Positions 45,101 through 53,508 of a stretch of DNA of 64,000 nt are shown here, in pieces. Source of the stretch: JAVBTR01 sp031556065 (GTDB taxonomy: Bacteria > Bacillota > Clostridia > Christensenellales > Aristaeellaceae); NCBI GenBank assembly GCA_031556065.1, contig JAVBTR010000020.1:23959-87958 (forward strand), read 5' to 3'. The notes beneath the pieces were generated by a model, which saw only the letters and a list, made by a program, of their open reading frames with translations, was not told the DNA's origin and ran no database searches. Numbering within the stretch: position 1 is the stretch's first letter; every line of letters begins with the position of its first letter. Both the position numbers and the translations under genes were made by a program.

Positions 45101-46481
45101 TGATCACGCCATCTTTAATTTTCACCGCACCAATTTCGATCACCCTGTCGTTGGCAGGGTCCAGCCCGGTGGTTTCAAAGTCCAGAACCACAATGGGTTC
45201 GTCCAGGCCGCGTTCGTCTTCATTAATTACAATGGCGGCCTCGTCGCTTAAGTAAGCCTCGCAACCGGGAATTAATTTGATATTATTCTTTTTCGCAGCG
45301 AAGAAGGCGGCAGGGAAGGCTTGTACCACGCCATGATCTGTAATGGCCACGGCAGGGTGGCCCCACTTGGCGGCTCGCTTGATCAGATCCCCAGCGTCGG
45401 TCAGCGCGTCCATGTTGGACATGTTGGTGTGCATGTGCAGTTCTATGCGCTTTTCGTCGGCCTTATCTTCCCGTATGACCTTCGGGGCAGGCTGGGCAGC
45501 ACGGATGGAAATAGACAGTTCTCTGGCGAAATTATCATACATGCATTCGCCCTGAACCTTGATACACATGCCTTCTTTAAACTGATCGGCCTTGAAATTT
45601 ACTGCGTCCCGTTCCTCCTTGGAAATGGGAATCGCTTCCCCGGAGGTTTCATCACTTTTTTTAGAAAAGCGGTTACGGTAACGCAAGAAAAGCTTACAGG
45701 GCACGGTGGAGGTATAATCTGTTACGGCAAAGGTAAGCAGGAGGGTTTCACCGCCCTTTAGCTCCTTTTTCTCCAGACTGACAATATCCCCTTGAACAGT
45801 AACCAGGCCTGAATCTCCGCTTAAATCCCGAATCGACATAGGGTTTTCTTTAATGGTTCGTCCCAGAATAGGCTTATAAGGGTCTTCTTTTTTTGCAGGC
45901 ACTGGGGGCGGGGGCGGAGGTGCCGCTTCCTGGGCGCTGTTTAAAGCGGACTGGTATTGTTCTTGCCGGGCCGCGATCATCGCGGCAATCCGAGCTTCTT
46001 GATCCCCGGCTACGGCCACCTCAATGGTGGTTTCGATCCTGAAAATATCGTATATGGCTTGGCGCAGCATGTTTACCACATTGTGGTTTTGCATGTACGT
46101 CATGGAAAATTCGTCGGGAAAGGTAAGGGTTAAAATGCCTTGATCCAGCCGCCAGTCTGTGGCCTGAACCCAGGCCACAGCACCGGGATAATTGCGGACC
46201 AAAAAGGAAGAAAGCACATGGCGGTAAGTGGAAAGGTGCTCTAAAAAATCCTCCGCCAAAGAAGGGGAAGCCACACGGATGGAAATATGCACCTTGGGGA
46301 ATTGCTTGCGGATGATTTTTTCGATAGAAAGAAAAGCCTTCTCTTCTACCAGCAAATCTGAAAGCAAAAAAATGATGGCCTTGTTGAGTTTTTTATTGAA
46401 TAACACCTTTTCGCAGGCGAGCTTGCCGCGAAATTCCGGGTGGACCTCAAAAATCTTTGCTAAAAGGGCCTCAAAGCTCAT
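42144..46481 (-). CDS. polC: DNA polymerase III alpha subunit, Gram-positive type
   Basis: Replicative polymerase of 1445 residues in the PolC order: N-terminal region, OB fold (about 220-330), PHP domain split around the exonuclease (ELHMHTNMSNMDALT at about 347), DEDDh proofreading exonuclease (VVLDFETTGLDP at about 434), zinc finger (CQHC ... CPDC) and the polymerase core with catalytic PDIDLNFSGD at about 973. The start at 46481 is chosen for AAAGGGGTGG eight bases upstream; an ATG at 46502 lacks such a site. It overlaps the end of ispG by 11 bases and closes the operon. Confidence 0.97.
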   Translation of the reverse strand: MSFEALLAKIFEVHPEFRGKLACEKVLFNKKLNKAIIFLLSDLLVEEKAFLSIEKIIRKQFPKVHISIRVASPSLAEDFLEHLSTYRHVLSSFLVRNYPGAVAWVQATDWRLDQGILTLTFPDEFSMTYMQNHNVVNMLRQAIYDIFRIETTIEVAVAGDQEARIAAMIAARQEQYQSALNSAQEAAPPPPPPVPAKKEDPYKPILGRTIKENPMSIRDLSGDSGLVTVQGDIVSLEKKELKGGETLLLTFAVTDYTSTVPCKLFLRYRNRFSKKSDETSGEAIPISKEERDAVNFKADQFKEGMCIKVQGECMYDNFARELSISIRAAQPAPKVIREDKADEKRIELHMHTNMSNMDALTDAGDLIKRAAKWGHPAVAITDHGVVQAFPAAFFAAKKNNIKLIPGCEAYLSDEAAIVINEDERGLDEPIVVLDFETTGLDPANDRVIEIGAVKIKDGVIIDSFGMLVNPGVPLKPKIVEITNITDMMLRDQPPVEDGLRQLYTFLDGCAIAAHNAKFDYGFLKNELKRLNMAYVCPVIDTLSMARRMYPELKSHKLKSVCRFLGVSLKDAHRAVNDASATALCLIKMLEALKANGVANLGDINGAVKGGAIGDTNHIILLAKDQQGMTNLNRIVSKAHMEHFRRRPNMPRTLLQKYREGLIVGSACEAGELYRAVLNGESEDKLRKIARFYDYLEIQPIGNNAFLVREGRVENDDALREINKKIVALGDSLGIPTVATGDVHFLDPHDAICRAILQAGQGYDDCDNQAPLYFKTTDEMLEEFSYLGKDKCYEVVISNPRKIADKVSPDIRLFPKHPEGKETFQPFWEDAKDNIESMSWGRAHEWYGEELPELVIKRLEKELGSIIGYGFATLYNIAQKLVANSLQNGYLVGSRGSVGSSFVATMCGITEVNPLPPHYRCQHCHKGFFDVDKLKYTVGVDLPDKACPDCGRPLIKDGFDIPFEVFLGFKGDKVPDIDLNFSGDYQPKAHKYVETLFGEGFVFRAGTIGTLADKTAYGYVSKYMEERHIQAGEAEKNRLVQGCVGVKRTTGQHPGGMVVLPKEYDINQFTAIQHPADDLECGITTTHYDFNSMHDILVKLDILGHDDPTMIHELESLTGIDYKKIPLDDEKVMSLFSGPDALGVTQGDIDCTTGTLGVPEFGTAFVRGMLDETKPTTMEELIRISGLSHGTDVWLGNAQDLIRSGTAPLKECICTRDDIMNYLILKGVAPKMSFDTMESVRKGKGLRPDMEEAMIEQRVDAWFVDSCKKIKYMFPKGHAVAYVTMALRVAWFKVYHPAAYYAAYFTVRGDGFDATRMLLKPDVIKGVLNDFKQQEQKLTAKDKQEIVAWELVLEMQMRGINFLPADLYKSDVKRFLIEDGNLRVPFTSLGGLGEAAAESIVRERELPFLSVEDLKKRGKASSAVVELLRAQGCLNGLSETSQVSFL

Positions 46482-47538
46482 TGCTTTGCCACCCCTTTGC
46501 ATACTCCCGAACCGCTTGAAGCAGCGCGGCCTTAAGATCGCCCGTTACCTTTCTGGGAGGCTGGCCCTTAATAAACAGAGCGCCCCCATCATGGCCCCCG
46601 GCAATACCTATATCCGCTTCCTTGGCTTCACCAGGGCCGTTGACAACGCAACCCATAACAGCCACTTTAATAGGCACATGGATATCGCTTAAATCCTCTT
46701 CTACGGCTTTGGCAATGCCTGCCACATCAATGCAGGTGCGGCCGCAGGTGGGGCAGGAAACAAGCTGCACGCCGGAATAGCGTATGTTCAGCGCCTTTAA
46801 AATATCCCAGGCGGCTTTGGGCTCCGGCAGAGGGTCGCCGGTTAAAGAAACACGGATGGTATCCCCAACGCCGTTTAATAGCAGTGCGCCAATACCGATG
46901 GCGGATTTAATAGCCCCCTGGCCGGGAAGTCCGGCTTCTGTTACGCCTACGTGCAAGGGGTAATCGCATAATTGGTTGGCCAGGGTGTAGGCTTCGTAGG
47001 TCATACGCACATCGGATGCCTTCATGGAAAGCACCAGATCAGAAAAGCCTTCTTTCTCTAAAAGCCTCGCGTGGTTTAAAGCCGATTCTACCATGCCCCG
47101 GGCGGTAACACCCCCGTCACGGTTCAAAATCTCTTTCTCCACAGACCCGGAGTTAACCCCAATACGTACAGGTACCGGATACATTTTAAGGCAGGCGGCC
47201 AATTCCTTAACGTTCTTTTCCCCGCCGATATTGCCAGGGTTAATCCTAAGCTTTGCAATGCCGTTTTCAAGGGATTTAATGGCCAGCCTATGGTCGAAAT
47301 GAATATCCGCCACCAAGGGCACCGGGCTGCTATCTACCAAGGCCCGAACGGCGTTTGCGCAAGCCTCGTTGTATACGGAAACCCGAACCAAATCGCACCC
47401 GGCTTTGTGGAGGGCGGTGATTTGGGCCAAAGTGCTTTCCACATTGGCGGTGTCGGTGTTTGTCATGGATTGAACGAGAATGGGGTTGCCGCCACCTAGA
47501 AGCAAGTCTTGTATCTTAACCACTTTGGTATGTTTCAC
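46471..47538 (-). CDS. ispG: 4-hydroxy-3-methylbut-2-enyl diphosphate synthase
   Basis: Iron-sulfur enzyme of the MEP isoprenoid pathway (converts MEcPP to HMBPP), 355 residues. The TIM barrel starts with LLGGGNPILVQSMTNTDTAN, and cluster ligands are in SCPTCGRTC and AVMGCVVNGPGEA. It follows rseP by two bases, and polC begins inside its end. Cytoplasmic and oxygen-sensitive. Confidence 0.96.
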   Translation of the reverse strand: MKHTKVVKIQDLLLGGGNPILVQSMTNTDTANVESTLAQITALHKAGCDLVRVSVYNEACANAVRALVDSSPVPLVADIHFDHRLAIKSLENGIAKLRINPGNIGGEKNVKELAACLKMYPVPVRIGVNSGSVEKEILNRDGGVTARGMVESALNHARLLEKEGFSDLVLSMKASDVRMTYEAYTLANQLCDYPLHVGVTEAGLPGQGAIKSAIGIGALLLNGVGDTIRVSLTGDPLPEPKAAWDILKALNIRYSGVQLVSCPTCGRTCIDVAGIAKAVEEDLSDIHVPIKVAVMGCVVNGPGEAKEADIGIAGGHDGGALFIKGQPPRKVTGDLKAALLQAVREYAKGWQSNEL

Positions 47539-47540
47539 AA

Positions 47541-48626
47541 TCAGCCTCCTGTAATCAGCCGGACGATGTCCTTGTAAGTGAGCAATATCATAAACCCAAA
47601 GAGCAGCGCGTAGCCTGTCAGATGTACGATGGCTTCCTTCTTTTGATCGATGGGTTTGCGGCGGATGGCTTCGAGCACCATAAACAGGATGCGGCTGCCG
47701 TCAAGCCCGGGAATGGGCAGAAGGTTCATAATACCAAGGTTAATAGAAATAAAGATCAGCAGGGAAATATATGCGTCCGCTCCATAAGTTTGGGTCTGCT
47801 CAGAAATCATGGTAACAACCCCTACCGGGCCGGAAAAATCGTTCAGGGAGGCTTCCCGGTTAAAAATCATTTTAAGGGAGCGGAATACCAGCGTGGCGGA
47901 ATCCACACAATAGTTGAAAGCGCTTTGGACTGATTCGGTGAAAGAAAACGCAAGAGGCGCGCCTTGGGTGGTGGCAACGCCGATGCTTACCCCGATGCGG
48001 TAATTGCTGCTGGCTTCATCGAAAACAGGGGTGATGGCGATGGTTGAAGAGGCCCCCTCCCGCGCTACTTCCACATCGAAGGTGGGGGACTGGGCCGCGG
48101 CTTCGTTAATGGCGCGGATTAAGGCCTGAGGGTCGTTCAGGTCCACTTGCTTTCCGGCTACGGAAATAATCTGATCCCCTGGCAGGATTCCGACCCGCTT
48201 GGCTTCCCCTGTTTCTTCCACGCTGACAATATGCGCGGAATTTTCCACGGGAATCGTTTCTGTAATTGTGCCGAAGTTAAAGTAGCATAGGGCCACGATA
48301 AAGGCCAGAATAAAGTTCATGATCGGGCCCATGAGCACTGTCACAATCCGCTTCCATACCTTGTGGTTTTGAAAAGCAAACGGGCTGTCCTTGTATTCTT
48401 CATTTACATCATCCTCTCCCGCAAAAGCACAAAAGCCCCCAACAGGGATCAGACGAATGGAAAACAGATTGCCATATTTTTTGCTTTTCCATGAAACAAT
48501 TTTAGGCCCCATGCCAATGGCAAACTCCACCACCGGAATACCGGTTAACCGGGCGGCGATAAAATGGCCAAACTCGTGTACGGTGATTAGAATACAAAGC
48601 AGGATAATTGCCAGGACAATGGTCAT
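47541..48626 (-). CDS. rseP: Site-2 metalloprotease, RseP/RasP family
   Basis: Intramembrane zinc protease of 361 residues. The first helix carries HEFGH (VHEFGHFIAARLTG), a PDZ domain lies near residues 130-200 (ILPGDQIISVAGKQVDLND), and the C-terminal membrane part has the second catalytic motif LPIPGLDGSRILF. It trims membrane-bound regulators and signal peptides. Its ATG overlaps the dxr stop (TAATG), so translation is coupled. Confidence 0.95.
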   Translation of the reverse strand: MTIVLAIILLCILITVHEFGHFIAARLTGIPVVEFAIGMGPKIVSWKSKKYGNLFSIRLIPVGGFCAFAGEDDVNEEYKDSPFAFQNHKVWKRIVTVLMGPIMNFILAFIVALCYFNFGTITETIPVENSAHIVSVEETGEAKRVGILPGDQIISVAGKQVDLNDPQALIRAINEAAAQSPTFDVEVAREGASSTIAITPVFDEASSNYRIGVSIGVATTQGAPLAFSFTESVQSAFNYCVDSATLVFRSLKMIFNREASLNDFSGPVGVVTMISEQTQTYGADAYISLLIFISINLGIMNLLPIPGLDGSRILFMVLEAIRRKPIDQKKEAIVHLTGYALLFGFMILLTYKDIVRLITGG

Positions 48627-49780
48627 TAGTTGCCTCCTTGAATAATAATGGCTTTGGCAGTTTCGCGGGCTAAAAGATCGGCGCGGAAGATGTCTTGCAG
48701 GCTGTTTGCGGGCAGAGAGCCCAGCTTTTCTAGGGTTTCCGCTACTACGGAATTAATGCGTCCAAAGGGCATGGTGCCTTTAAGCACCGCAGCTACCGCT
48801 TCTTCGTTGGCACCGTTTAATTGGCAGCAGGCGGCCCCCCCTGCGTTGAGGCATTCCTTGGCAAGGCGCAGGGCTGGGAAACGCCCGGGATCACCCGGCT
48901 CGAAGGAAAGCTGTCCAAGGGCGGGCAGATCAAGCGCCGGAGCGCCGGTTTCGAGACGATCCGGGTAGGCCATAGCATATAAAATGGGCAGGCGCATATC
49001 CGGCAAGCCCATTTGGGCTATAACGCCCCCGTCTTTAAACACCACCGCGGAATGAACAATACTTTCTTTATGTACCACCACCTCTATCTGCTGGGGCGTT
49101 AAGCCAAACAGCCACTTGGCCTCGATTATTTCCAGGGCCTTGTTAAACATGGTAGCAGAATCGACGGTGATTTTTTGCCCCATGGCCCAGTTGGGGTGCT
49201 TCAGGGCCTGAGCTAAGGTGGCGGCTTCAATTTGCTCTTTGGTAAAGGTTCGAAAGGGGCCGCCAGAGGCAGTTAAAAGTATTTTTTCCGGTTTGTTGGG
49301 GCCGGCTCCCTGCAGGCATTGGAAGATGGCACTGTGCTCGCTATCTACCGGTAAAAGAGGCAGGTTGTTTTCTTTGGCTTTTTCCATGACCAGTTGGCCC
49401 CCGGCTACCAGTGCCTCTTTATTGGCTAGAAGAACTTGCTTGCCTGCGTCCAGGGCATCCATGACGCTTTGTAGCCCAGCAATGCCCACCACGGAAACCA
49501 GTACCGAGTCGGCAGGGGACTCTTTGGCAAAAATGGATAAGGTTTCAGGGCCAAAAAACCACTTTGCGAAACGCAAATCCTGGGGAATCTCGCTTTCACT
49601 AATGGGAATGGTAAGCCCAGCCATTTCGGGACGAAAGGCGCGAACCTGTTCAAACAATTTTTCTTTATTGGAATGGGCGCAAAGGGCCGTAACCGTAAAA
49701 CGGTCCGGGTGCAGGGCGGCCACTTCCAAGGCCTGGGTACCAATAGAGCCTGTGCTGCCTAAGATTGCGATGCGTTTCAT
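48626..49780 (-). CDS. dxr: 1-deoxy-D-xylulose 5-phosphate reductoisomerase
   Basis: Second MEP-pathway enzyme (DXP to MEP, NADPH and divalent metal), 384 residues. NADPH motif ILGSTGSIGTQALEV, metal/active-site segments PVDSEHSAIFQCLQG and KITVDSATMFNKALEIIEA (read in parts). The start at 49780 has GAGGTGG; a GTG two codons upstream is the alternative. It is sandwiched between cdsA and rseP as in many Bacillota. Confidence 0.96.
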   Translation of the reverse strand: MKRIAILGSTGSIGTQALEVAALHPDRFTVTALCAHSNKEKLFEQVRAFRPEMAGLTIPISESEIPQDLRFAKWFFGPETLSIFAKESPADSVLVSVVGIAGLQSVMDALDAGKQVLLANKEALVAGGQLVMEKAKENNLPLLPVDSEHSAIFQCLQGAGPNKPEKILLTASGGPFRTFTKEQIEAATLAQALKHPNWAMGQKITVDSATMFNKALEIIEAKWLFGLTPQQIEVVVHKESIVHSAVVFKDGGVIAQMGLPDMRLPILYAMAYPDRLETGAPALDLPALGQLSFEPGDPGRFPALRLAKECLNAGGAACCQLNGANEEAVAAVLKGTMPFGRINSVVAETLEKLGSLPANSLQDIFRADLLARETAKAIIIQGGN

Positions 49781-49789
49781 GGCCACCTC

Positions 49790-50605
49790 TTATATAAACA
49801 AAATGCGGAAACAGAATACCGCGAATGTGGCGAAAAGAATGCTGTCCATCCTATCCATCATGCCCCCATGGCCGGGGAAAATATTGGAAAAATCCTTAAT
49901 GCCGCAGTGGCGCTTTACCAAGGAAGCGAACAGATCGCCTACCTGGCCTACAAAGCCGGAAAGAAGGCCCAGGGCCAGACAAATAGGCAGGCTGGGCAAT
50001 AAGGTATTTAATCCCGGTACCGCAAGGCTGCCAACGCCCACTGTCAGCAATACGCCCAGCATACTGCCGCACATACCGCCAATGGCGCCGGAAATGGTTT
50101 TATGAGGGCTAACGCCTGGACAGAGCTTTTTGCCGCCGACCTTGCTGCCAACCAGCAGCGCAAAGGTATCGTTTAAGATAGCTGGCACGAAGACCAGGGC
50201 GAATAGCACGATCTGAAGCCCCTTAGGTTCCACGGCCAGAAAGCTTAGCAAAAACATGCCTGGAAGGGTAATGCTCAAAAGCGGCACCAGAGACAAAAGA
50301 GCGTCCTCCAGCTTAGGTTCGTCCCTGAAGATAACGCAGGTGATGGTTACAAACAAGACCCCCAGCAGCAGCGGTACAATGGCACGGTAAGAATAGGTTA
50401 ACAAAATTGGCACAGCCAGAACCATCCCTGCCCAGGTAGGCCACTCAACTGGGCGGTGGCCTTTTACCGTAAGGGCATGGTATTCTTCCCGCATGCCAAT
50501 GCAGATGGCCAAGGAGGCCACCAGCGCAAAGATCCAGCCACCGATAGCCACGATCAAGATCAGGCCCGCAGCCAGAATAACCCCGGTAATTGTACGTTGC
50601 AGCAT
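49790..50605 (-). CDS. cdsA: Phosphatidate cytidylyltransferase
   Basis: Membrane enzyme of 271 residues making CDP-diacylglycerol from CTP and phosphatidate. Its signature SLVKRHCGIKDFSNIFPGHG plus GMMDRMDS is complete, and about eight helices precede it. The start at 50605 follows GAGGGA; an open frame to 50650 has no better site. It depends on CTP, made by the unusual PyrG at 59.4 kb. Confidence 0.95.
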   Translation of the reverse strand: MLQRTITGVILAAGLILIVAIGGWIFALVASLAICIGMREEYHALTVKGHRPVEWPTWAGMVLAVPILLTYSYRAIVPLLLGVLFVTITCVIFRDEPKLEDALLSLVPLLSITLPGMFLLSFLAVEPKGLQIVLFALVFVPAILNDTFALLVGSKVGGKKLCPGVSPHKTISGAIGGMCGSMLGVLLTVGVGSLAVPGLNTLLPSLPICLALGLLSGFVGQVGDLFASLVKRHCGIKDFSNIFPGHGGMMDRMDSILFATFAVFCFRILFI

Positions 50606-50627
50606 GGAAATCCCTCGCAGTGCTTTT

Positions 50628-51353
50628 TTATTCTTGTGTACGCTTGCCATAACGGCGGTCTCGGCTTATGAAGGCTTCCAGGGCTTGGCGGTAATGGTCC
50701 ACGGTAAAATCGGGCCACAAGACTTCCGGGAACAGAAATTCTGCATAGGCGCACTGGTAAAGCAGAAAATTGCTAAGCCGCATTTCGCCACTGGTGCGGA
50801 TCACCAGATCCACATCCGGCAAGCCTCTGGTATACAGATGCTCACTTATGGTTTCTTCCGTGATGGCATCTGATTCTAACCTGCCATTTTGAACCAGGGA
50901 TGAAATAGCCTTCACTGCCATCACCATTTCCGCACGGCTGCCGTAATTCAGCGCAATGTTCAAATGCAGGCCAGTATTGTTTTTTGTGCGTTCCTCAGCG
51001 GCAATAAGGGTATTGCGCTGGGGTTGGGGCAGACCCTGCTTATCCCCTAAAATACGGATACAAACATTTTTTTGATCCAGCTCGTCTATTTCACTGGCGA
51101 AAAAATCTAAAATCAGCTGCATCAGCGCGCCCACTTCCTCTGGGGAGCGCTGCCAGTTTTCTGTGGAAAAAGCATAGATGGAAAGGCTGTGAATGTTTAA
51201 ATCACTGGATTCGCGGATGACGCTCCGCAGGGCTTCAACGCCGGTGCGGTGCCCCATGGCAACCTTTAGTTTGTGCTTTTTTGCCCAGCGGCCATTGCCA
51301 TCCATAATGATGGCAACGTGCTTTGGCAACCTTTGCATATCAAGTGTATTCAT
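50628..51353 (-). CDS. uppS: Undecaprenyl diphosphate synthase
   Basis: Cis-prenyltransferase of 241 residues making the C55 carrier lipid for wall synthesis. Catalytic MDGNGRWAKKH with the diphosphate-binding Asp, then YAFSTENWQRSPEEV and the C-terminal DLVIRTSGEMRLSNFLLYQ region. The ATG at 51353 has GGAG just upstream; a TTG at 51368 is in frame but has no site. Confidence 0.96.
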   Translation of the reverse strand: MNTLDMQRLPKHVAIIMDGNGRWAKKHKLKVAMGHRTGVEALRSVIRESSDLNIHSLSIYAFSTENWQRSPEEVGALMQLILDFFASEIDELDQKNVCIRILGDKQGLPQPQRNTLIAAEERTKNNTGLHLNIALNYGSRAEMVMAVKAISSLVQNGRLESDAITEETISEHLYTRGLPDVDLVIRTSGEMRLSNFLLYQCAYAEFLFPEVLWPDFTVDHYRQALEAFISRDRRYGKRTQE

Positions 51354-51397
51354 GCGATCTCCAAACAATGAAAATAAAAAGATAAGCGCAGGCCTGG

Positions 51398-51607
51398 TCA
51401 GACCCGCGCAGGAGTAGAATCTTTAAATGACGCCACTACGAGCGTGCGGCCGTTGTCCCGCACAGCGACCACCCGCTTTGTTCCCTGCCTTTCGGGGTGC
51501 TTGGGCGGTGCTGTGGTTTCGATATGGGCGGGTATGATGCTTTGCTTTTCTAGTATAGCCAAAGCTTTTTCAAGAGGGAGGCCCATAATGGTATCAACGT
51601 TTTCCAT
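51398..51607 (-). CDS. Small hypothetical protein between frr and uppS
   Basis: A 69-residue soluble protein, MENVDTIMGLPLEKALAILE then a Pro/Thr-rich link and a predicted beta-strand half (RVVAVRDNGRTLVVASF). Its ATG shares one base with the frr stop (TAATG), a sign of translational coupling and therefore a real gene. The first half resembles the opening helix of PASTA-like repeats, but too little is present to assign it. Function unknown. Confidence 0.65.
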   Translation of the reverse strand: MENVDTIMGLPLEKALAILEKQSIIPAHIETTAPPKHPERQGTKRVVAVRDNGRTLVVASFKDSTPARV

Positions 51608-52164
51608 TAGACTGCCATGATTTCCTTTTCTTTTTCGGCACAGATACTGTCTACTTCTTTAATGGCGGCGTCGGTTACTTTTTGCAGTTCATCTTCCGCT
51701 TTCTTTTGATCGTCTTCGGTAATGGACGAATCCTTTTTTAGCTTCTTCACCTGCTCCATAGCATCTCGGCGGATGGCGCGAACGGCTACCTTGGCGTCTT
51801 CCGCGCCCTTTTTAACCAGCTTGGTTAAATCCCGGCGGCGTTCTTCGTTGAGTTCCGGCACCACAAGGCGAATGATCTTGCCATCGTTAGAGGGATTCAG
51901 GCCCAGATCGCTTTTCAGAATCGCCTTTTCCACCAACGGAATGGCTTTCTGGTCCCACAAAGAGATGGTTAGAAGGCGGGGCTCGGGGGAAGAAATATTG
52001 CCCATTTGGTTCAGCGGCGTGGCGGTGCCGTAATAATCTACGGTGATCCGATCCAACAATTGGGGGTTGGCACGGCCAGCACGCAGGGACAGCATTTCCT
52101 TTTGGACCACCGCGGCAGTTTTCTTCATTTTTTCTTTAGCGGTGGCGATAACTTCTCTATACAT
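51607..52164 (-). CDS. frr: Ribosome recycling factor
   Basis: Translation factor of 185 residues that splits post-termination ribosomes with EF-G. Recognised by EMLSLRAGRANPQLLDRITV and RDLTKLVKKGAEDAKVAVRA. GGAGG precedes the start, and a near-consensus promoter lies 39 bases upstream, making frr the first gene of the frr-to-polC operon here; pyrH and tsf, often its neighbours, are absent from the window. Confidence 0.97.
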   Translation of the reverse strand: MYREVIATAKEKMKKTAAVVQKEMLSLRAGRANPQLLDRITVDYYGTATPLNQMGNISSPEPRLLTISLWDQKAIPLVEKAILKSDLGLNPSNDGKIIRLVVPELNEERRRDLTKLVKKGAEDAKVAVRAIRRDAMEQVKKLKKDSSITEDDQKKAEDELQKVTDAAIKEVDSICAEKEKEIMAV

Positions 52165-52202
52165 AATATGGTTCCTCCGATACGATTTATTGCGTTATTT
52201 AT

Positions 52203-52231
52203 ATTGTAATCGTTTTAAGTAATTCTGGCAA
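52203..52231 (-). promoter_or_regulatory. Promoter of the frr-uppS-cdsA-dxr-rseP-ispG-polC operon
   Basis: Minus-strand TTGCCA (52226-52231) and TACAAT (52203-52208) with a 17-base spacer, in the 72-base gap after the GH4-like gene. Confidence 0.72.
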
Positions 52232-52236
52232 GAGGG

Positions 52237-53508
52237 TTAATCTAAACCATAGAGGGGGAGCACATCCTCGTGCAGGCGGATCAAGTGCATAACAAGGGAT
52301 TGAAGGTAAAGCCGATCCAGCCCGGAAAGGGCGGGGGAGGTTTCAATGTATTCCCGTAACGCTTCTTGATCGCCCATCGCTGCTTTGGCGCAAAGCTGGT
52401 GGCCGTATGCCACATCTGAAACAATATCCATTACCCCTTGGGGTAAAGTGAGATTCGTTTGAGAAAATGTGGCTTGGATGACGGAGTCTTTTAAAAGGCC
52501 TTTGATGCTGCCATTGGCTTTGCGAAGAATGGGCAAGGGATAAGCCTCGCCCATTAGCAGGCATTGGATAGGCCTTTCGGCAGGTACATTCTTGATCAGA
52601 GCCAGCTGTGCCAGTTGCCCATAAGGGGTGTTTAGACCATGGGTGACCACTTCGTTCATGTGCAAAAGCCGTTCTTTGCGCTTTTCAATGGATTCTGCCA
52701 AAACCGGGTTCAAATCCGGGGTGAAGCAATCGTTCTGGGGCAGGCTTTCTCCATGGCCTTCACCAATGGGCAGTGCGCCGTACCAAGAGGCGAAAAGCTT
52801 TTTTCCTTGGCCCATAGCCCCATTTTTATAGGCTTGGACGGCCCGGGGAAGCAGGTCCTTTCCAGACATGGTTTCTTTAAGCTCTGTCAGCCATTGAAAG
52901 CGGTATAGCCCTGCGGTTTGAAAAGTAAGGCCAGATTGCTTTTTGCTGATCACATGGCAAAGCCCCTCCACGCCAGCTTTGCCCGTTAATGCCGTTTCGC
53001 CAAAGCCATAGCATTCAAACCCGTTTAAATGGAAAAGGGCGGTGATCTGGCTTAAGGGCTGGCTTAGGTTTAGCACCAATGCATGGGGGCAATGGGCTTC
53101 CATTTGTGCTGTGAGGCTTAACGCTTTGGCGCCGGTACGCAGAGTGAACAAAAGGCCTTCAATGCCGTCGTGTACCCGGGCTTGGTTTTTAAGTCCCTCA
53201 TCTTCTTCATTTTCCCCGGAAAGGGCGCTTACATCCATTTGGAAGCGGGAAGCGTTTTGAAGACTGTCCGCGAAGATCACCGCATCGGCACCTGCTAAAG
53301 TGGCTTCTAAATCCTTATGTATAGTTAAAGAACCAGCGATTCCACTTTTGCCAATCACGGCCAATGCGTATTTTTTCAGCAAATCGCCCAAAGCTTGGTT
53401 GGGTTCGTGGACCGCCAAGGTCCCGGCTGCCTTTTGGGCATAGAACATGTCCGCCAGGAAGCCGGGGAGCACAGAGGGAATATCGCTTCCGATCAGCGCG
53501 ATCTTCAT
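52237..53508 (-). CDS. Divergent GH4-like NAD-dependent protein
   Basis: Protein of 423 residues with the fold pattern of glycoside hydrolase family 4 and lactate-dehydrogenase-like enzymes: an N-terminal Rossmann start (MKIALIGSDIPSVLPGF), ADAVIFADSLQ, and the VLNLSQPLSQ segment in the place of the NxxNP motif. The Cys-x-x-x-His metal site of active GH4 enzymes is not seen; the segment reads CYGFGETALTG. So it may be inactive or act differently. Its ATG overlaps the ileS stop by four bases (ATGA), an unusual coupling for a sugar enzyme with a tRNA synthetase. Confidence 0.6.
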   Translation of the reverse strand: MKIALIGSDIPSVLPGFLADMFYAQKAAGTLAVHEPNQALGDLLKKYALAVIGKSGIAGSLTIHKDLEATLAGADAVIFADSLQNASRFQMDVSALSGENEEDEGLKNQARVHDGIEGLLFTLRTGAKALSLTAQMEAHCPHALVLNLSQPLSQITALFHLNGFECYGFGETALTGKAGVEGLCHVISKKQSGLTFQTAGLYRFQWLTELKETMSGKDLLPRAVQAYKNGAMGQGKKLFASWYGALPIGEGHGESLPQNDCFTPDLNPVLAESIEKRKERLLHMNEVVTHGLNTPYGQLAQLALIKNVPAERPIQCLLMGEAYPLPILRKANGSIKGLLKDSVIQATFSQTNLTLPQGVMDIVSDVAYGHQLCAKAAMGDQEALREYIETSPALSGLDRLYLQSLVMHLIRLHEDVLPLYGLD

